From assembly GCF_026341035.1 (NCBI RefSeq), contig NZ_JAPEOQ010000002.1, positions 2,418,001 to 2,482,000 on the forward strand: DNA of 64,000 nt, read 5' to 3'. This document shows, piece by piece, positions 51,432 through 60,391 of the stretch (positions are counted from its first letter, which is position 1; every line of letters starts with the position of its first letter). A model generated the notes under the pieces. It saw only the letters and a program-made list of their open reading frames with translations. It did no database searches and had not been told where the DNA came from. The position numbers and the translations under genes were made by a program. The DNA is from Streptomyces sp. NBC_01016. GTDB lineage: Bacteria; Actinomycetota; Actinomycetes; Streptomycetales; Streptomycetaceae.

Positions 51432-51862
51432 GCAGAGAAGGAAACGGACGCCCGCGACGGCGTGGTCGGTCTCGTCCAGATGATCGACGCTGCCAGCTGC
51501 CTCCTCGGCGCCCTTCACGATCGAGATCACGAACCACCGCTGGAGTACTAGAGACCTTCCGCAACGACTCGCAGGTCGTCGATCAGTTCGCCGCAGTCGC
51601 TCCCGGCGGACAACGCAGCATCCCCTGGAGCCAGTTGTGCCAGGGCCGCACCGGCGTGCACGAGTTCGCCCAGGACCGAAGGGCTGACAGCCCGCCAGGA
51701 AATGCCTTATCGGGTGTTACGGGACCCTTTCGAACGGGAAGATGTCCGATGATCAACTGACCGGGTGACTCCAGCGCGCGCCGACCAGGACCATCGGCGG
51801 TACGAGTGCGCGGAGCAGGTGGTCACCGCACCACCCTTCTCCTCCGCTCCCGAAAGGGCCCC
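51432..51862. other. Gene-poor stretch
   Basis: I see no supported gene in these 430 bases. The last 20 bases, ending CGAAAGGGCCCC, provide the start region of the secreted protein at 51863. Confidence 0.4.
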
Positions 51863-52393
51863 ATGAACCGTCACCTCGGCACCGCCGCCCGCGCCGCGAC
51901 CGCCCTCCTCCTGACGTCCGCCTTCGCCATGCTGGCCGCGCCCGCCGCCCACGCCGATCCGACGCTTATGACCTGCACGGGCACCGGGCAGCAGACGTAC
52001 AACCCCGGCATCACCCTCACCACCCGGGAAACCGTGGTCACCAACACCTCCGACCTCACCAGCTGCACAGGCGGCCCGGTCAGCTCCGGGCACCACCGGT
52101 TCGGGCCCTTCACGACCACGGCGAGCTGCCTCTACACCCCGCCCGCCGGCCCCGACGCCTTCGACCTCACCTGGAACGACCAGACGACCAGCCACTACGA
52201 GGGCACCTACACGGTGCTCACCACCGGCGGCCAGCTCATCGTCACCAGCACCGGCACCATCACCTCCGGCCGTTTCGCGGGGAAGGCCCTCCAGGAAGTC
52301 GTGACGTACACCGCGCCCAACCTCCTCCAGTGCGCCACCCCCGAAGGCGTCACCAAGGTCTCTGGGCCCATCACCATCGTCATCGCGGGATGA
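51863..52393 (+). CDS. Secreted hypothetical protein
   Basis: This encodes 176 residues from ATG 51863, where the signal peptide begins (LGTAARAATALLLTSAFAML, AAPAAHA cleavage near residue 32). The mature part is Thr-rich and beta-stranded with four Cys (TCTGTGQQTYNPGITLTTRE, SDLTSCTGGPVSSGHHRFGP, FTTTASCLYTPPAG, NLLQCATPEGVTKV), suggesting two disulfides. Small secreted beta-proteins of this kind are common in streptomycetes. Function unknown. Confidence 0.7.
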   Translation: MNRHLGTAARAATALLLTSAFAMLAAPAAHADPTLMTCTGTGQQTYNPGITLTTRETVVTNTSDLTSCTGGPVSSGHHRFGPFTTTASCLYTPPAGPDAFDLTWNDQTTSHYEGTYTVLTTGGQLIVTSTGTITSGRFAGKALQEVVTYTAPNLLQCATPEGVTKVSGPITIVIAG

Positions 52394-52429
52394 ACTCGTG
52401 ATGACGGCCCGTTGCGCAGGAGGGTCCGA

Positions 52430-52612
52430 TGACCACTTGCCCTCGCCTTTGACCGGCGTGCTGCAGCGCAGGGTCGGTCCGCAGCAGTAGCAGCGCGGAT
52501 CGGTGGTGTTCAGGGCGGGGAACGCCGTGGTGAACACGTCCTGGGTGGCGCGTTCGTGGACGATCCACGCGGTGTGCCAGTCGTGCAGGGCCTGGATGAC
52601 GTGCGGTTGCAC
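52430..52612 (-). CDS. Hypothetical ORF, probably a truncated gene
   Basis: From GTG 52612 (GGGAG seven bases upstream) the minus strand reads MQPHVIQALHDWHTAWIVHE, RATQDVFTTAFPALNTTDPR, CYCCGPTLRCSTPVKGEGKW. This looks like real coding sequence, including a CxxC pair, but the frame then runs on antisense through the secreted-protein gene without natural termination. The 3' part has probably been replaced. Confidence 0.35.
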
Positions 52613-53425
52613 GTAGTGGCTCCCTTCCGCCCGCGGCCGCGGGGCCGCTTCGGTCGGCGGCCGTGAAGAGGGGGCGGACCTACACAGCGCGGTCCACCGC
52701 TGCTTTCAATATCAGGACCGCCGCACTTGGTGCGAGACGCAAACCGAGCTGCGGCCGATGCTGCGATCCGTGACTGGCTCGTGTTCATGCGGTGGGATCC
52801 GGTACGTAGCTGGGATTTTCGCCGGGCGAAGTGTCGGGGAAGACGTTGCTGAGCAGTTCGCCGCGTACGGTTCGACGCGCTCGCGTAGCCCACGTGAAGG
52901 AGGTCGTCGAAGCCCGCGCCGGTGTGGACATCGAAGAACGCCTTGGCAATCGCAGCGCGGCGAACGCATGGGTTCGGCCGGGTAGACGAGACGAAACAGC
53001 ACGAGCGGCCATCCTGCCGCAGCACCGCCGAGGCCCCTGAGCTGCACGGATGTGACCGCAGTGCGGAGGGGGAAGCTGGTGGGGCTGGTGTCCGGACCTG
53101 GATCTTTTCCGGGCGCGGCGATGATCTCCGTTTCGTGAGGCGAGAAGAAGTACGGGTGCTCATGTGCCGCACATTTGATGACGTTCCTGAGCTGTGCGGA
53201 CGAGAGTCTCGGTAGGCGTAGAGCCGACTGCTTACCCGGCCACGTGCCCGGCGAGTGGGCAAAGGGAGGCCGGGGAAACCACCGCAACGGCCGCCCTTCC
53301 CGGATGGCCCGTTCGGCCCAATCGGGCAGAGCGCGGGCCTCTGGGGCAGCTGACAAGGGGCTCAGGCCATCCGTCCGCCCTTGATCAGCACCGCCTCCTG
53401 GCCATAGGCGTGCTCGCCGGGAGTA
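52613..53425. other. Decayed region with transposon-end sequences
   Basis: No intact gene. The segment at 53165-53225 (TTGATGACGTTCCTGAGCTG, then GCGGACGA and CTCGGTAGGCG; minus strand LPRLSSAQLRNVIKC) matches the ends of the transposase copies at 27140 and 30112. A second, weaker match lies at 52990-53050 (CAGCACGAGCGGCCATCCTG, then CCCTGAGCTGCACGGAT). These are footprints of removed copies. Confidence 0.55.
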
Positions 53426-54001
53426 ATGGTGGCGTCGATATCCAGACTTGCGGTCTTCGCTGGTGCGGCCGCACTCCTGTTCACGGGGCTCACGGCCCCC
53501 ATGGCTGTCGCGCACGACGCGCCGTTCGCGCCGAACCACCTGCCCGACGGATACGTGCGCCCGCCGTCCGGCATGGTCGTGAAGCGCACAGTTCCGGCAG
53601 TGCCGGTTCGTACCGGCGCTCCCGCGTCAGCGGACGGGGGTGCCCTCAGGAACATCGACGGCCCCAACGAGGTGTGCGGCACGAGCAAGCTGCAGAAGAC
53701 GAGCGGAATGGGCAAGACCACGCTCGTGATGACCGTGTCGAAGGCGGTCTCGGCGGAGTTGAGCAGTGAGGTCAAGGTTGACGCGGAGGTGGTCTCGGCA
53801 AGTCTCGGCTTCAAGGTCACCGAGACCACGACCGTGGAAGACCAGACCCGCTTCGAGGTCCCCGCAGAAAAATTCGGGGTCATCGAGGCGTACCCGCTGT
53901 ATGACCAGTACACCTTCAACGTCTACGACGGAGGTCGCAACCGCGGCAGCGGCTGGGCGATGAAGCCGACAGGTGTCTGTTTCAACCAGTACACCGAGTA
54001 G
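53426..54001 (+). CDS. Secreted protein, possibly aerolysin-like beta-strand fold
   Basis: This encodes 191 residues. Start may be ATG 53426 or, better spaced from GGGAG, GTG 53429. The signal peptide ends near AVAHDAP. The mature part contains a long alternating Ser/Thr/Val stretch (TTLVMTVSKAVSAELSSEVK, VDAEVVSASLGFKVTETTTV, EDQTRFEVPAEKFGVIEAYP), the strand-hairpin-strand signature of aerolysin/ETX-MTX2-type or DUF6426-like proteins, with two Cys flanking it (EVCGTS, GVCFNQ). It may be a surface or pore-type protein. It precedes a lipoprotein gene by 32 bp. Confidence 0.65.
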   Translation: MVASISRLAVFAGAAALLFTGLTAPMAVAHDAPFAPNHLPDGYVRPPSGMVVKRTVPAVPVRTGAPASADGGALRNIDGPNEVCGTSKLQKTSGMGKTTLVMTVSKAVSAELSSEVKVDAEVVSASLGFKVTETTTVEDQTRFEVPAEKFGVIEAYPLYDQYTFNVYDGGRNRGSGWAMKPTGVCFNQYTE

Positions 54002-54033
54002 AGGCCTTCTGCCGCAGGCCCTGGGAGGGATTC

Positions 54034-54639
54034 GTGCTCAACCGTCGTTGGCAGACTGCCATCGCCGCCTTTCTCGGCCTGCTGTGCACGGCCTGCACCA
54101 CAGCGGAACACGGCCAGAACCGCAGCGGCACAGCGAGCGCCACAGCGTCGGCGACACCGCTGACTCAGCTGCCCGAACTGGCCGTGTCCGACGACGCGTT
54201 CGCTGGTGTGGATGTCGAGCCTTCGCCGCCCGAACGCCGAGTCTTGGGCGAGGTGCGGATGAAAGACGGCGCCCACATGCTCCTCTACACGCAGGGCAAC
54301 CGGTGCGGGGTCGTCACCTATGCCGAATCCGATTCCCGTACGCCTGAGGCGCAGCTTCTGGCGGCACCTCCCCGGTCGGCGGATCACGGCACGACGCGCC
54401 TCCCGTACGGCCCCTACCTCCTGGCCGCGGGCACCGGCTCCGGCACACCCCGGGCTCAGCTCTCCCTCGCCTGCGGGCACCGTGCCATGGTCGTCGAGTA
54501 CACCTCGTCCGCCCTGGACGACGCACCCACCCCGCGCGGTGAGTCCGCGGCCCGGGTCACCGACGACACCCTGGCCGTCGTCACAGCGGACAAGTCGATT
54601 CGGGGAAGAATCCTGTCGAAGACTCCCGTGCCGCTGTAG
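54034..54639 (+). CDS. Hypothetical lipoprotein
   Basis: This encodes 201 residues from GTG 54034, with GGGAGGG upstream. The lipobox LLCTAC makes the Cys near residue 21 the lipid anchor. A Ser/Thr linker is followed by a compact domain (LGEVRMKDGAHMLLYTQGNR, CGVVTYAESDSRTPEAQLLA, SLACGHRAMVVEYTSSALDD) with two Cys. It lies 32 bp behind the secreted beta-protein gene, so the two are probably one operon and may meet at the cell surface. Family not recognised. Confidence 0.65.
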   Translation: MLNRRWQTAIAAFLGLLCTACTTAEHGQNRSGTASATASATPLTQLPELAVSDDAFAGVDVEPSPPERRVLGEVRMKDGAHMLLYTQGNRCGVVTYAESDSRTPEAQLLAAPPRSADHGTTRLPYGPYLLAAGTGSGTPRAQLSLACGHRAMVVEYTSSALDDAPTPRGESAARVTDDTLAVVTADKSIRGRILSKTPVPL

Positions 54640-54744
54640 CGGCCCAACTGCCGTGTTCCGCAACGTCATCCTGCATTGACACAGAGGTCGAGGTGCTGGG
54701 AGCAGCGCCGCCGCCCACTTCGACACAGCCCGCACGAGCTGCTA

Positions 54745-54835
54745 AAGCGTGTTGCACAAGGCCGAATCTTGTAGTCCTGCATCCGGCCGATCACGTGCTC
54801 CACCTCCGGCACGCTCCGTGCGGTTGCACAGCGGC
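54745..54835 (-). pseudogene. IS5-family transposase C-terminal remnant
   Basis: The minus strand reads ARSVPEVEHVIGRMQDYKIR then PCATRF, matching the VEHxIGRMKDYKI block near the end of DDE transposases of IS5-like elements. It is less than 100 bases long. The rest of 54640-54966 shows no gene. Confidence 0.55.
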
Positions 54836-54966
54836 CCCGCCTGCGCTTTCGGATCCGACCGACTCGCAACACAGGCAGGCCGAGCCATGCCGAAAACCTG
54901 ATATCTCCCCGTGCGCGACCACTCCCACGGGAGGCTCTCCTCCTCGCGCCAGCAGCAGGGGGACCC

Positions 54967-55374
54967 ATGACAGGCCAGCCGCCCCACCCAGACGAGGACG
55001 ACCTCGTCCGCTTCCACAACGGCGACACTCTCAGCAACATCCCGATCGTCCAGTTGCCGCAGAGCGACGAACCGCCGAGTTGGCGTCGCGTGCCTCTTAT
55101 CGCCGTCGCGGTACTCGGCGCTGCCGTGATCGGCGGCCTCGCCGCGGTCGGTGTCCTCACCCTGGTCGACGGAGGGCCCGCCGACTCCGGCAGACGAACC
55201 GGAGGCTGCCGCGTTGGAGTGCCGGTCGACCGGACGGGCCAGAGGGCGCCGTTGGCGACGGAGGCTCCGGTTTGTGAACCCCCGTCGAGGGCCGCGGTGT
55301 TGAGCTTCGCTGAGACGGGTGGGTGGGAGGACGAGGTGATGTACACGTGTCTCACTGAGCATCGCGGTGCGTAG
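54967..55374 (+). CDS. Single-pass membrane protein, hypothetical
   Basis: This encodes 135 residues from ATG 54967 behind GGGGG. An acidic cytoplasmic head (PPHPDEDDLVRFHNGDTLSN) precedes one membrane helix (VPLIAVAVLGAAVIGGLAAVGV), then an outer segment. From about residue 75 composition changes (SGRRTGGCRVGVPVDRTGQR), so the C-terminal part may be a replacement. Function unknown. Confidence 0.5.
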   Translation: MTGQPPHPDEDDLVRFHNGDTLSNIPIVQLPQSDEPPSWRRVPLIAVAVLGAAVIGGLAAVGVLTLVDGGPADSGRRTGGCRVGVPVDRTGQRAPLATEAPVCEPPSRAAVLSFAETGGWEDEVMYTCLTEHRGA

Positions 55375-55407
55375 TGGTGGTGAGGTCGTCGAGGGGGTTC
55401 CGGTCGG

Positions 55408-55809
55408 TCATCCGGTGCTGCCCCTGCTCGTGTGGGTGGGGCACTGGGGGGTGTGCAGGCTGCCGCTGGTGATGAGCCACATTGAGCAGCACGCCCCGTC
55501 GAGGGCGGGGCCGGGCGGGCGCAGGCAGTCGGTGCCGTGGGTGTAGCCGGCGGAGCGCTCGGCGAGTCGGCAGCACGGCACAGCGGCGGGGTCCTTGCGG
55601 TGAGCAGCGCGGCGGGCCTGCTCTTGCTCGGCGAGGCGCCGGCGGTGATGCGCTCGCTCGCAGGCCGCGCACCACAGGAGGACCGCGGCGACGTACAGGC
55701 AGGCGAGGGTCAGCCACCAGTGGACGGTGATGCCGAGGTAGATGCCGCCGGCGGTGAGGGTGGTGGCGGTGGTGGTGAGGTAGCGGGCGGTGCGTTGTTC
55801 GGGGGTCAT
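55408..55809 (-). CDS. Small membrane protein associated with actinomycete mobile regions (hypothetical)
   Basis: This encodes 133 residues from ATG 55809. Two adjacent hydrophobic segments (LTTTATTLTAGGIYLGI, LTLACLYVAAVLLWCAACE) are followed by a basic helix (RRRLAEQEQARRAAHRKDPA) and a Cys/His-rich tail (CCRLAERSAGYTHGTDC, CCSMW). The form is common among accessory small proteins of streptomycetes. It may be preceded by a short acidic ORF from GTG 55963. Confidence 0.5.
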   Translation of the reverse strand: MTPEQRTARYLTTTATTLTAGGIYLGITVHWWLTLACLYVAAVLLWCAACERAHHRRRLAEQEQARRAAHRKDPAAVPCCRLAERSAGYTHGTDCLRPPGPALDGACCSMWLITSGSLHTPQCPTHTSRGSTG

Positions 55810-56236
55810 GGGTAGCTCCCGGCGAGGGGGAGGTCGTGGATGTCGTCGGGGTGGGTGCCGGCTGGGATGTGCTGGTGGCAGAAGTCGGGGGTGGTTCGGG
55901 TTCGTCTTCGTTCTCCTCATCGTCCCAGTCGGGTTCGCAGTTGGGGGCGAGTTGAGCGGTCACGGGGTCTCCTGGCGCGAGTGGTTGAGGAGGGTGCACG
56001 CTGCTCGGTGGCGGGCGAGCACGGAGGCGAACGGCCAGACGAGAACGAAGCGTCTTGGCCCACTGCTGTCCAGGGGAGGGGCACAGGGGTGGGTGCTGTG
56101 GATGGGAGCGGAACTGCTCAGGTCGCCGATGAGTTGCGGGCGACTTTGCGCGTGGCGGCAGGGCCGCATGCGAGGGGGACCTGAATTGGGGCCCGGACAC
56201 CCAGTCCGGGCGACCGGGCCGAGTGCTTTTTCGCGA
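55810..56236. other. Intergenic, possible small acidic ORF
   Basis: On the minus strand a GTG at 55963 starts VTAQLAPNCEPDWDDEENED, a plausible small acidic protein, but its frame continues as Pro/His/Arg-rich sequence through the next gene without a natural end. Nothing else is supported here. Confidence 0.3.
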
Positions 56237-57601
56237 CTACGGAGTCCTTGCCGATCGCTCCAGACCTTCAGCTGTGCCGGTCGTCTCTTCGAGACTGAGT
56301 TCCGGTGTGGGGCGACGGAACCCGCGTGTGAGCCAGGTCAGATAGGCGCATCCGGCTGTGAGCCATACCAGTCCTATGGTGAGCGCGTCTGCACTGAGTT
56401 GGGTGATCAGGTAGGTGGTGACGCAGGCTCCGAGTGTCGGCACGACGACATGTCCGAGGAGCCCATGGCTCGAGTTGCGGTGGCGGACGTAGAAGACCAC
56501 GACGCTTGCGTTGACCGCGGTGAATGCTGTGAAAGCGCCGAAGTTGATGAACGACGTGGCGGTCTGCAGATCGATGTTCAGGCCGGTTAGGCACATGGCC
56601 CCGGTGAGGAGGAGGCTGAGTACGGGGGTCTGCGTCCGGGGGTGCAACTTGCCGAAGATCCGCCGGGGCAGGACGCCGTCGCGGCCCATGCTGTACAGCA
56701 GGCGACTGGAACTGAGCTGCACTGCTAGGCCAGAGGCGAAGCCACCGATGATGGTTGCCATGTTCGTCCAGTCGGCGAAGGCCTGTCCGCCTACTTCGAT
56801 GGACATGGTGTATCCGGCGACGTCTGGGTTCGTGAACTGTGCGCCGGGGTGCACGAGTTGCATGATGTAGGCGACGGCGGCAAACAGCAGGCCTCCGATC
56901 GCGACCACGAGGACTACGGCGCGCGGGATGGTGCGGTGAGCGTCACGCGTCTCCTCGGAGAGCGTCGTGACGGCGTCGAAGCCGAGGTAGGAATAGGCGG
57001 CGACGGCAGCGGCGGCCGACACTCCTGCCAGTCCGCTGTCCGAGTTCCACAGCGGGGCCGTGTACGAATGCGGTTCATGGCCTGCCAGGTGGATCAGGCA
57101 GTAGGCGACGAACAGCAGCACCAAGAACACCGCGAGTGCTGTCAGGAGTTTGTTGACACGGTCGGCGAGTGACACACCGATGATGTTGACCAGCGTGGTC
57201 AGTCCGGCGTTCAGAAGCATCCATGCCCAGACCGGGATGCTGGGGATCTGGACGTTGAGATATACGGATTGGACGAGCCAGGCGACCATCGGCAGGAACA
57301 GGTAGTCCAGCAGGACGAGCCAGCCGACGAGGAACCCGGCTCGGCCTCCCAAGACCTTGCGCACGTATCCGTACGCGGAGCCGGAGACGGGGAAGTGCCG
57401 GGCCATCTTGGCGTAGCTGAGAGCGGTGAGACACATAGCTGCTGTGGCAACAAGGAATGCGGTGGGGGCGGTGCCCCCGCTCGTGGAGGCGACGACGCCG
57501 AACAGCACCATCACCAGGCTGGGCGCCATGTAAGCGAGGCCGAAAGTCACCACGGAGGCCAACGACAATTTGCGGGAGAGCCCTGCGTGGTCACTACTCA
57601 T
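56237..57601 (-). CDS. APC-superfamily amino acid permease
   Basis: This encodes 454 residues with about 12 helices. LASVVTFGLAYMAPSLVMVL, ARHFPVSGSAYGYVRKVLGG (consensus APC block), AYSYLGFDAVTTLSEETRDA and SRLLYSMGRDGVLPRRIFGK are characteristic of the APC family. Its ATG lies inside the last codons of the nitrilase-type gene (8-bp overlap), so uptake and amide hydrolysis are coupled: the substrate is likely an amino-acid derivative, amide or amine. Confidence 0.9.
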   Translation of the reverse strand: MSSDHAGLSRKLSLASVVTFGLAYMAPSLVMVLFGVVASTSGGTAPTAFLVATAAMCLTALSYAKMARHFPVSGSAYGYVRKVLGGRAGFLVGWLVLLDYLFLPMVAWLVQSVYLNVQIPSIPVWAWMLLNAGLTTLVNIIGVSLADRVNKLLTALAVFLVLLFVAYCLIHLAGHEPHSYTAPLWNSDSGLAGVSAAAAVAAYSYLGFDAVTTLSEETRDAHRTIPRAVVLVVAIGGLLFAAVAYIMQLVHPGAQFTNPDVAGYTMSIEVGGQAFADWTNMATIIGGFASGLAVQLSSSRLLYSMGRDGVLPRRIFGKLHPRTQTPVLSLLLTGAMCLTGLNIDLQTATSFINFGAFTAFTAVNASVVVFYVRHRNSSHGLLGHVVVPTLGACVTTYLITQLSADALTIGLVWLTAGCAYLTWLTRGFRRPTPELSLEETTGTAEGLERSARTP

Positions 57602-58535
57602 GGCTGCCGCCGTCCTTTGCTCCGGTTTCGGCGACGCCGCTGCCGGCGGTCGGACGCGGCACGGTGGAGGTCAGGGGCGGGGTCGTCGGGCGCCAGGTGG
57701 ATGGATCGATGTAGCCGTTGTACAGGGGGAGTTCGAGGAGGCTGTCTCCCTCTCGGAAGTGGTCCCACGGCCAGGAGTCTCCGCTCGTGCCGTAGGTTCG
57801 GGCTGCTCCGACCCGGTCGAAGTCGACGATGCCGACGAGAGTGGCGTCCTCCATACCGGCGGCCGGGATCTGGAAGTGTCCTTCCGGATCGACGAGCAGG
57901 CTCCCGCCATGGGCGGTCGGGGAGGCGCCGTTGACGCTGGCGACCCAGACCTGGTTGACGATGGCATTTGCTTGGTTGAGCGGGATCTCTTGTGTCCGGC
58001 CGGTGGTCGGGGTCTGGACCAGGTTGATCACCAACTCCGCGCCCATCCAGGCCAGATGCCGGGTGACTTCTGGATACCAGCTGTCGTAGCAGATCGACAG
58101 GCCGACCCGTCCGTGTCCAGGCATGTCGAACACGACGAACTCGCGTCCCGGGCAGAACGGCTCGTAGGGACGCCACGTGAAGACTTTCCGGTATTGGGCC
58201 GCCCGCTCCCCGTCCGGGTTGTAGACCACGGCGGTGTTGTAGACGGACCCGTCCTCCGCGCGTTCCAGGACTGTCCCGGGCACAAGCCATATGCCCAGCT
58301 CGCGAGCGAGCGATCGTAGAACGCGGTCGCGCGGGCCGTCGAGCGGCTCCGCGTACGCATCGACGGCTTCCTGCTCGGACATCGACTCCACGCCCAGCGA
58401 GCACAGGTGCAGCTCTGGATAGATGACGAGCTGGGCGGCGTTGGGGGACTTCATGCGTTTGCGCAGTCCATCGGAAAAGTCCCGGAGGGACTGCGCGGGC
58501 GTCTGGACCAGGGCGACGCGTAGGTGGCGGCTCAT
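57594..58535 (-). CDS. Carbon-nitrogen hydrolase (nitrilase superfamily amidase)
   Basis: This encodes 313 residues. The catalytic Glu-Lys-Cys triad is complete: YPELH (E41), YRKVF (K117) and ICYDSWYPE (C149). PGTVLERAEDGSVYNTAVVY and GHGRVGLSICYD are typical of aliphatic amidase or formamidase-like branches. Cytoplasmic. It starts the operon and is divergent from the TetR regulator, with an inverted repeat in between; the product pair with the APC permease suggests import and deamidation of a nitrogen source. Confidence 0.88.
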   Translation of the reverse strand: MSRHLRVALVQTPAQSLRDFSDGLRKRMKSPNAAQLVIYPELHLCSLGVESMSEQEAVDAYAEPLDGPRDRVLRSLARELGIWLVPGTVLERAEDGSVYNTAVVYNPDGERAAQYRKVFTWRPYEPFCPGREFVVFDMPGHGRVGLSICYDSWYPEVTRHLAWMGAELVINLVQTPTTGRTQEIPLNQANAIVNQVWVASVNGASPTAHGGSLLVDPEGHFQIPAAGMEDATLVGIVDFDRVGAARTYGTSGDSWPWDHFREGDSLLELPLYNGYIDPSTWRPTTPPLTSTVPRPTAGSGVAETGAKDGGSHE

Positions 58536-58658
58536 GAGAACTCCTGAGGTGACGGACGGGCCCTGTCGGAAGCAATAACGCCAGGGGGAGGACGCCAGCG
58601 GCCGTCTGCCGGACGGGCCGCAGCGTGACCTGCGCTACAGAACCCGATTCAACTTCAC

Positions 58659-58679
58659 GTTGTCAACGGTGTTGGCAAC
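58659..58679. promoter_or_regulatory. TetR operator-like double palindrome
   Basis: Two GTTGNCAAC units (58659-58667 and 58671-58679) separated by GGT form a 21-bp inverted repeat in which each half is itself a palindrome. It lies 54 bp before the TetR start and about 120 bp before the amidase start. Confidence 0.65.
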
Positions 58680-58732
58680 AGTGGTTGTGCATCGTTGGTA
58701 GGGTCGTTCCTCGACCGAGAGGACCGAACTCC

Positions 58733-59461
58733 ATGGCGAAGCACACCGCACCACCCACCGTGGGCACTGCCGGCAATACCGGCTCGCGTCAGCGCAGGAG
58801 CGTGCGCCGGGAAGCCGCCGTGAACGCCGCGTTCCGGCTCGCAGAACGGGAAGGAGTCGCCGGCTTGACCATGCGCCGGCTGGCGCACGAGCTCGAAGTG
58901 GATGTGTCCATCCTCTACCGGCTCTTCCGCGACAAGGACGCCCTTGTTCTCGCGCTGTGCGAGCGGACGATCGAGATCGAGCTCGATGAGATCGGTGACG
59001 TCCCCACCTCAGAAACCTGGCAGGACACTCTGCGGCGCATCGCCGACATCACCTGGGCCTACCAGAACCGGTTCCCGGCCATCACTCTGCTCAGCTTCGC
59101 CCGCACAACCGGCGGACCTGCCGAGTACCGCATGGTGGAGCTCCTGCTCTCCACATTTGAACGCGCCGGCCTCCCTGCAGCCCAGGCGGTCCTCTTCTAC
59201 CGCACGTTCATTGACACGGCCCTCGGCCTCTGCGCCCACTCCGCCTCGCTCAGCACGCTTGCCCCCGAGGACCGCGAAAAGGACGACTCCGCCTGGGCCC
59301 GCGTCTATTCGCACCTGCCCGAGCGCCAGTTCCCGGTGACCGCACGGCACATCAATGACCTCACCAGTGTGAGCCAGAAGCAGATCTATACCGCTGCTGT
59401 TGAAGCCGTCCTCGCTGCTGCTGAGCGCGCTGCAAGCGAGCACGCAAGGGCCGCTCACTGA
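58733..59461 (+). CDS. TetR family transcriptional regulator (TetR_C-type)
   Basis: This encodes 242 residues from ATG 58733, with GAGAGGA upstream. The HTH reads AAVNAAFRLAEREGVAGLTM, RRLAHELEVDVSILYRLFRD and KDALVLALCE. The C-terminal domain (DTLRRIADITWAYQNRFPAI, VLFYRTFIDTALGLCAHSAS) resembles the tetracycline-repressor C-domain group. It is divergent from the amidase-permease operon and is its probable regulator, binding GTTGNCAAC repeats. Confidence 0.88.
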   Translation: MAKHTAPPTVGTAGNTGSRQRRSVRREAAVNAAFRLAEREGVAGLTMRRLAHELEVDVSILYRLFRDKDALVLALCERTIEIELDEIGDVPTSETWQDTLRRIADITWAYQNRFPAITLLSFARTTGGPAEYRMVELLLSTFERAGLPAAQAVLFYRTFIDTALGLCAHSASLSTLAPEDREKDDSAWARVYSHLPERQFPVTARHINDLTSVSQKQIYTAAVEAVLAAAERAASEHARAAH

Positions 59462-59613
59462 GCAGTCAGCAGTCGGAACCGACGGATGTCAGCTGCCCTT
59501 GGCGGGTCGCCTGCTTTCGCCCGTGTGGTTACCGAGGCGATGGGAGTCGGCGCCAAACCGTGACCTGACCTGGTAGTTCCCAGACTGGAAGACCGGCCCG
59601 CACGGCATCTGCG

Positions 59614-59949
59614 GCGATCCTTCGATGCCGCTGTCCACCGTCACCGCGCTCTCGCGGTTGGTCTCGCGCGAGCGCTGGGGCCAGGCCTTCGCGGTCACCC
59701 CCACCACACTGCTGGCCTGGCACCGCCAACTCACCGCCCGGAAGTGGACGTTCACCCCGGCAACTTCGCCCCGGGGGAACAGCGGCTGGGGCCACCGCCG
59801 GATACAGGGCGAACTCGCCCGTCTCGGCTACCCGATCGCTCCGTCCACGGTGTGGAAGATCCGCCACTCCGCCGGCATCGACCCCGCCCGGACGAGCCGG
59901 TCGAGACCGCGGCGCACCACCGCCGGATCCTCACTGCGAAGCACTGAAC
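59614..59949 (+). pseudogene. Integrase-type transposase remnant (plus strand)
   Basis: LSRLVSRERWGQAFAVTPTT, LLAWHRQLTARKWTFTP, GWGHRRIQGELARLGYPIAP and STVWKIRHSAGIDPARTSRS are the middle of the transposase family found elsewhere on the minus strand. There is no head and no catalytic core. It abuts a sugar-epimerase fragment. Confidence 0.7.
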
Positions 59950-60225
59950 CTGGCGGTCGAGGTGGGCAGTACGAGGCTGATGGGGCCGCTGCACTCATGG
60001 CTCGGCAAGTACGGGCGGCCGATCGAGGAGGTCGGCTTCGCCGCGCCCGTGCGCGAAGCGGGCGAGCGGCTCGGCTACGTCCACATCGGAGAGAGCCATC
60101 GGGGCCTTCCCGGCGCCGGGACGATCGACTTCCCCGCGTTCTTCGGTGCCCTCGCCGGTATCGGCTACACCGGGCCGCTGACGTTCGAGAGCTTCGCGCC
60201 GGAGGTGGTCGGGGCGCAGCGGTAG
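59950..60225 (+). pseudogene. Sugar phosphate isomerase/epimerase (TIM barrel), C-terminal fragment
   Basis: LAVEVGSTRLMGPLHSW, then EEVGFAAPVREAGERLGYVH, IGESHRGLPGAGTIDFPAFF and GALAGIGYTGPLTFESFAPE match the last third of AP-endonuclease-family-2 type epimerases (for example D-tagatose 3-epimerase-like). The ESHRG and FESF motifs hold metal and substrate ligands. The N-terminal two thirds are lost at the transposase remnant. Confidence 0.7.
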
Positions 60226-60267
60226 GCGCCGAGGGGTCGCGAAGCCTCGACGGGCAAAGAGATCGCA

Positions 60268-60301
60268 TGGTCTAGTCCAAAGCATTCTCTGGTCCAGTCC
60301 A
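60268..60301. promoter_or_regulatory. Two DasR-type (dre-like) direct repeats before the chitinase gene
   Basis: TGGTCTAGTCCA (60268-60279) and TGGTCCAGTCCA (60290-60301) repeat with a 22-bp period, two helical turns. They match the chitinase-promoter direct repeats of Streptomyces and the DasR consensus around TGGTCTAGACCA. They predict induction by chito-oligosaccharide/GlcNAc signals. Confidence 0.75.
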
Positions 60302-60391
60302 ATTCGTTGACGGGCTGCCCTGATCCTCACGAAGCTGTCCGCACTCGACTCCCCATCGAGCGCCTCGATCCCCCCGTGCAGGAGGAACAGA

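Noticed and set aside
55352..56200. Minus-strand open frame of 282 codons, Pro/His/Arg-rich
   Set aside because: Most of it is an off-frame reading of the small membrane protein gene; only the first ~20 codons after GTG 55963 look protein-like.
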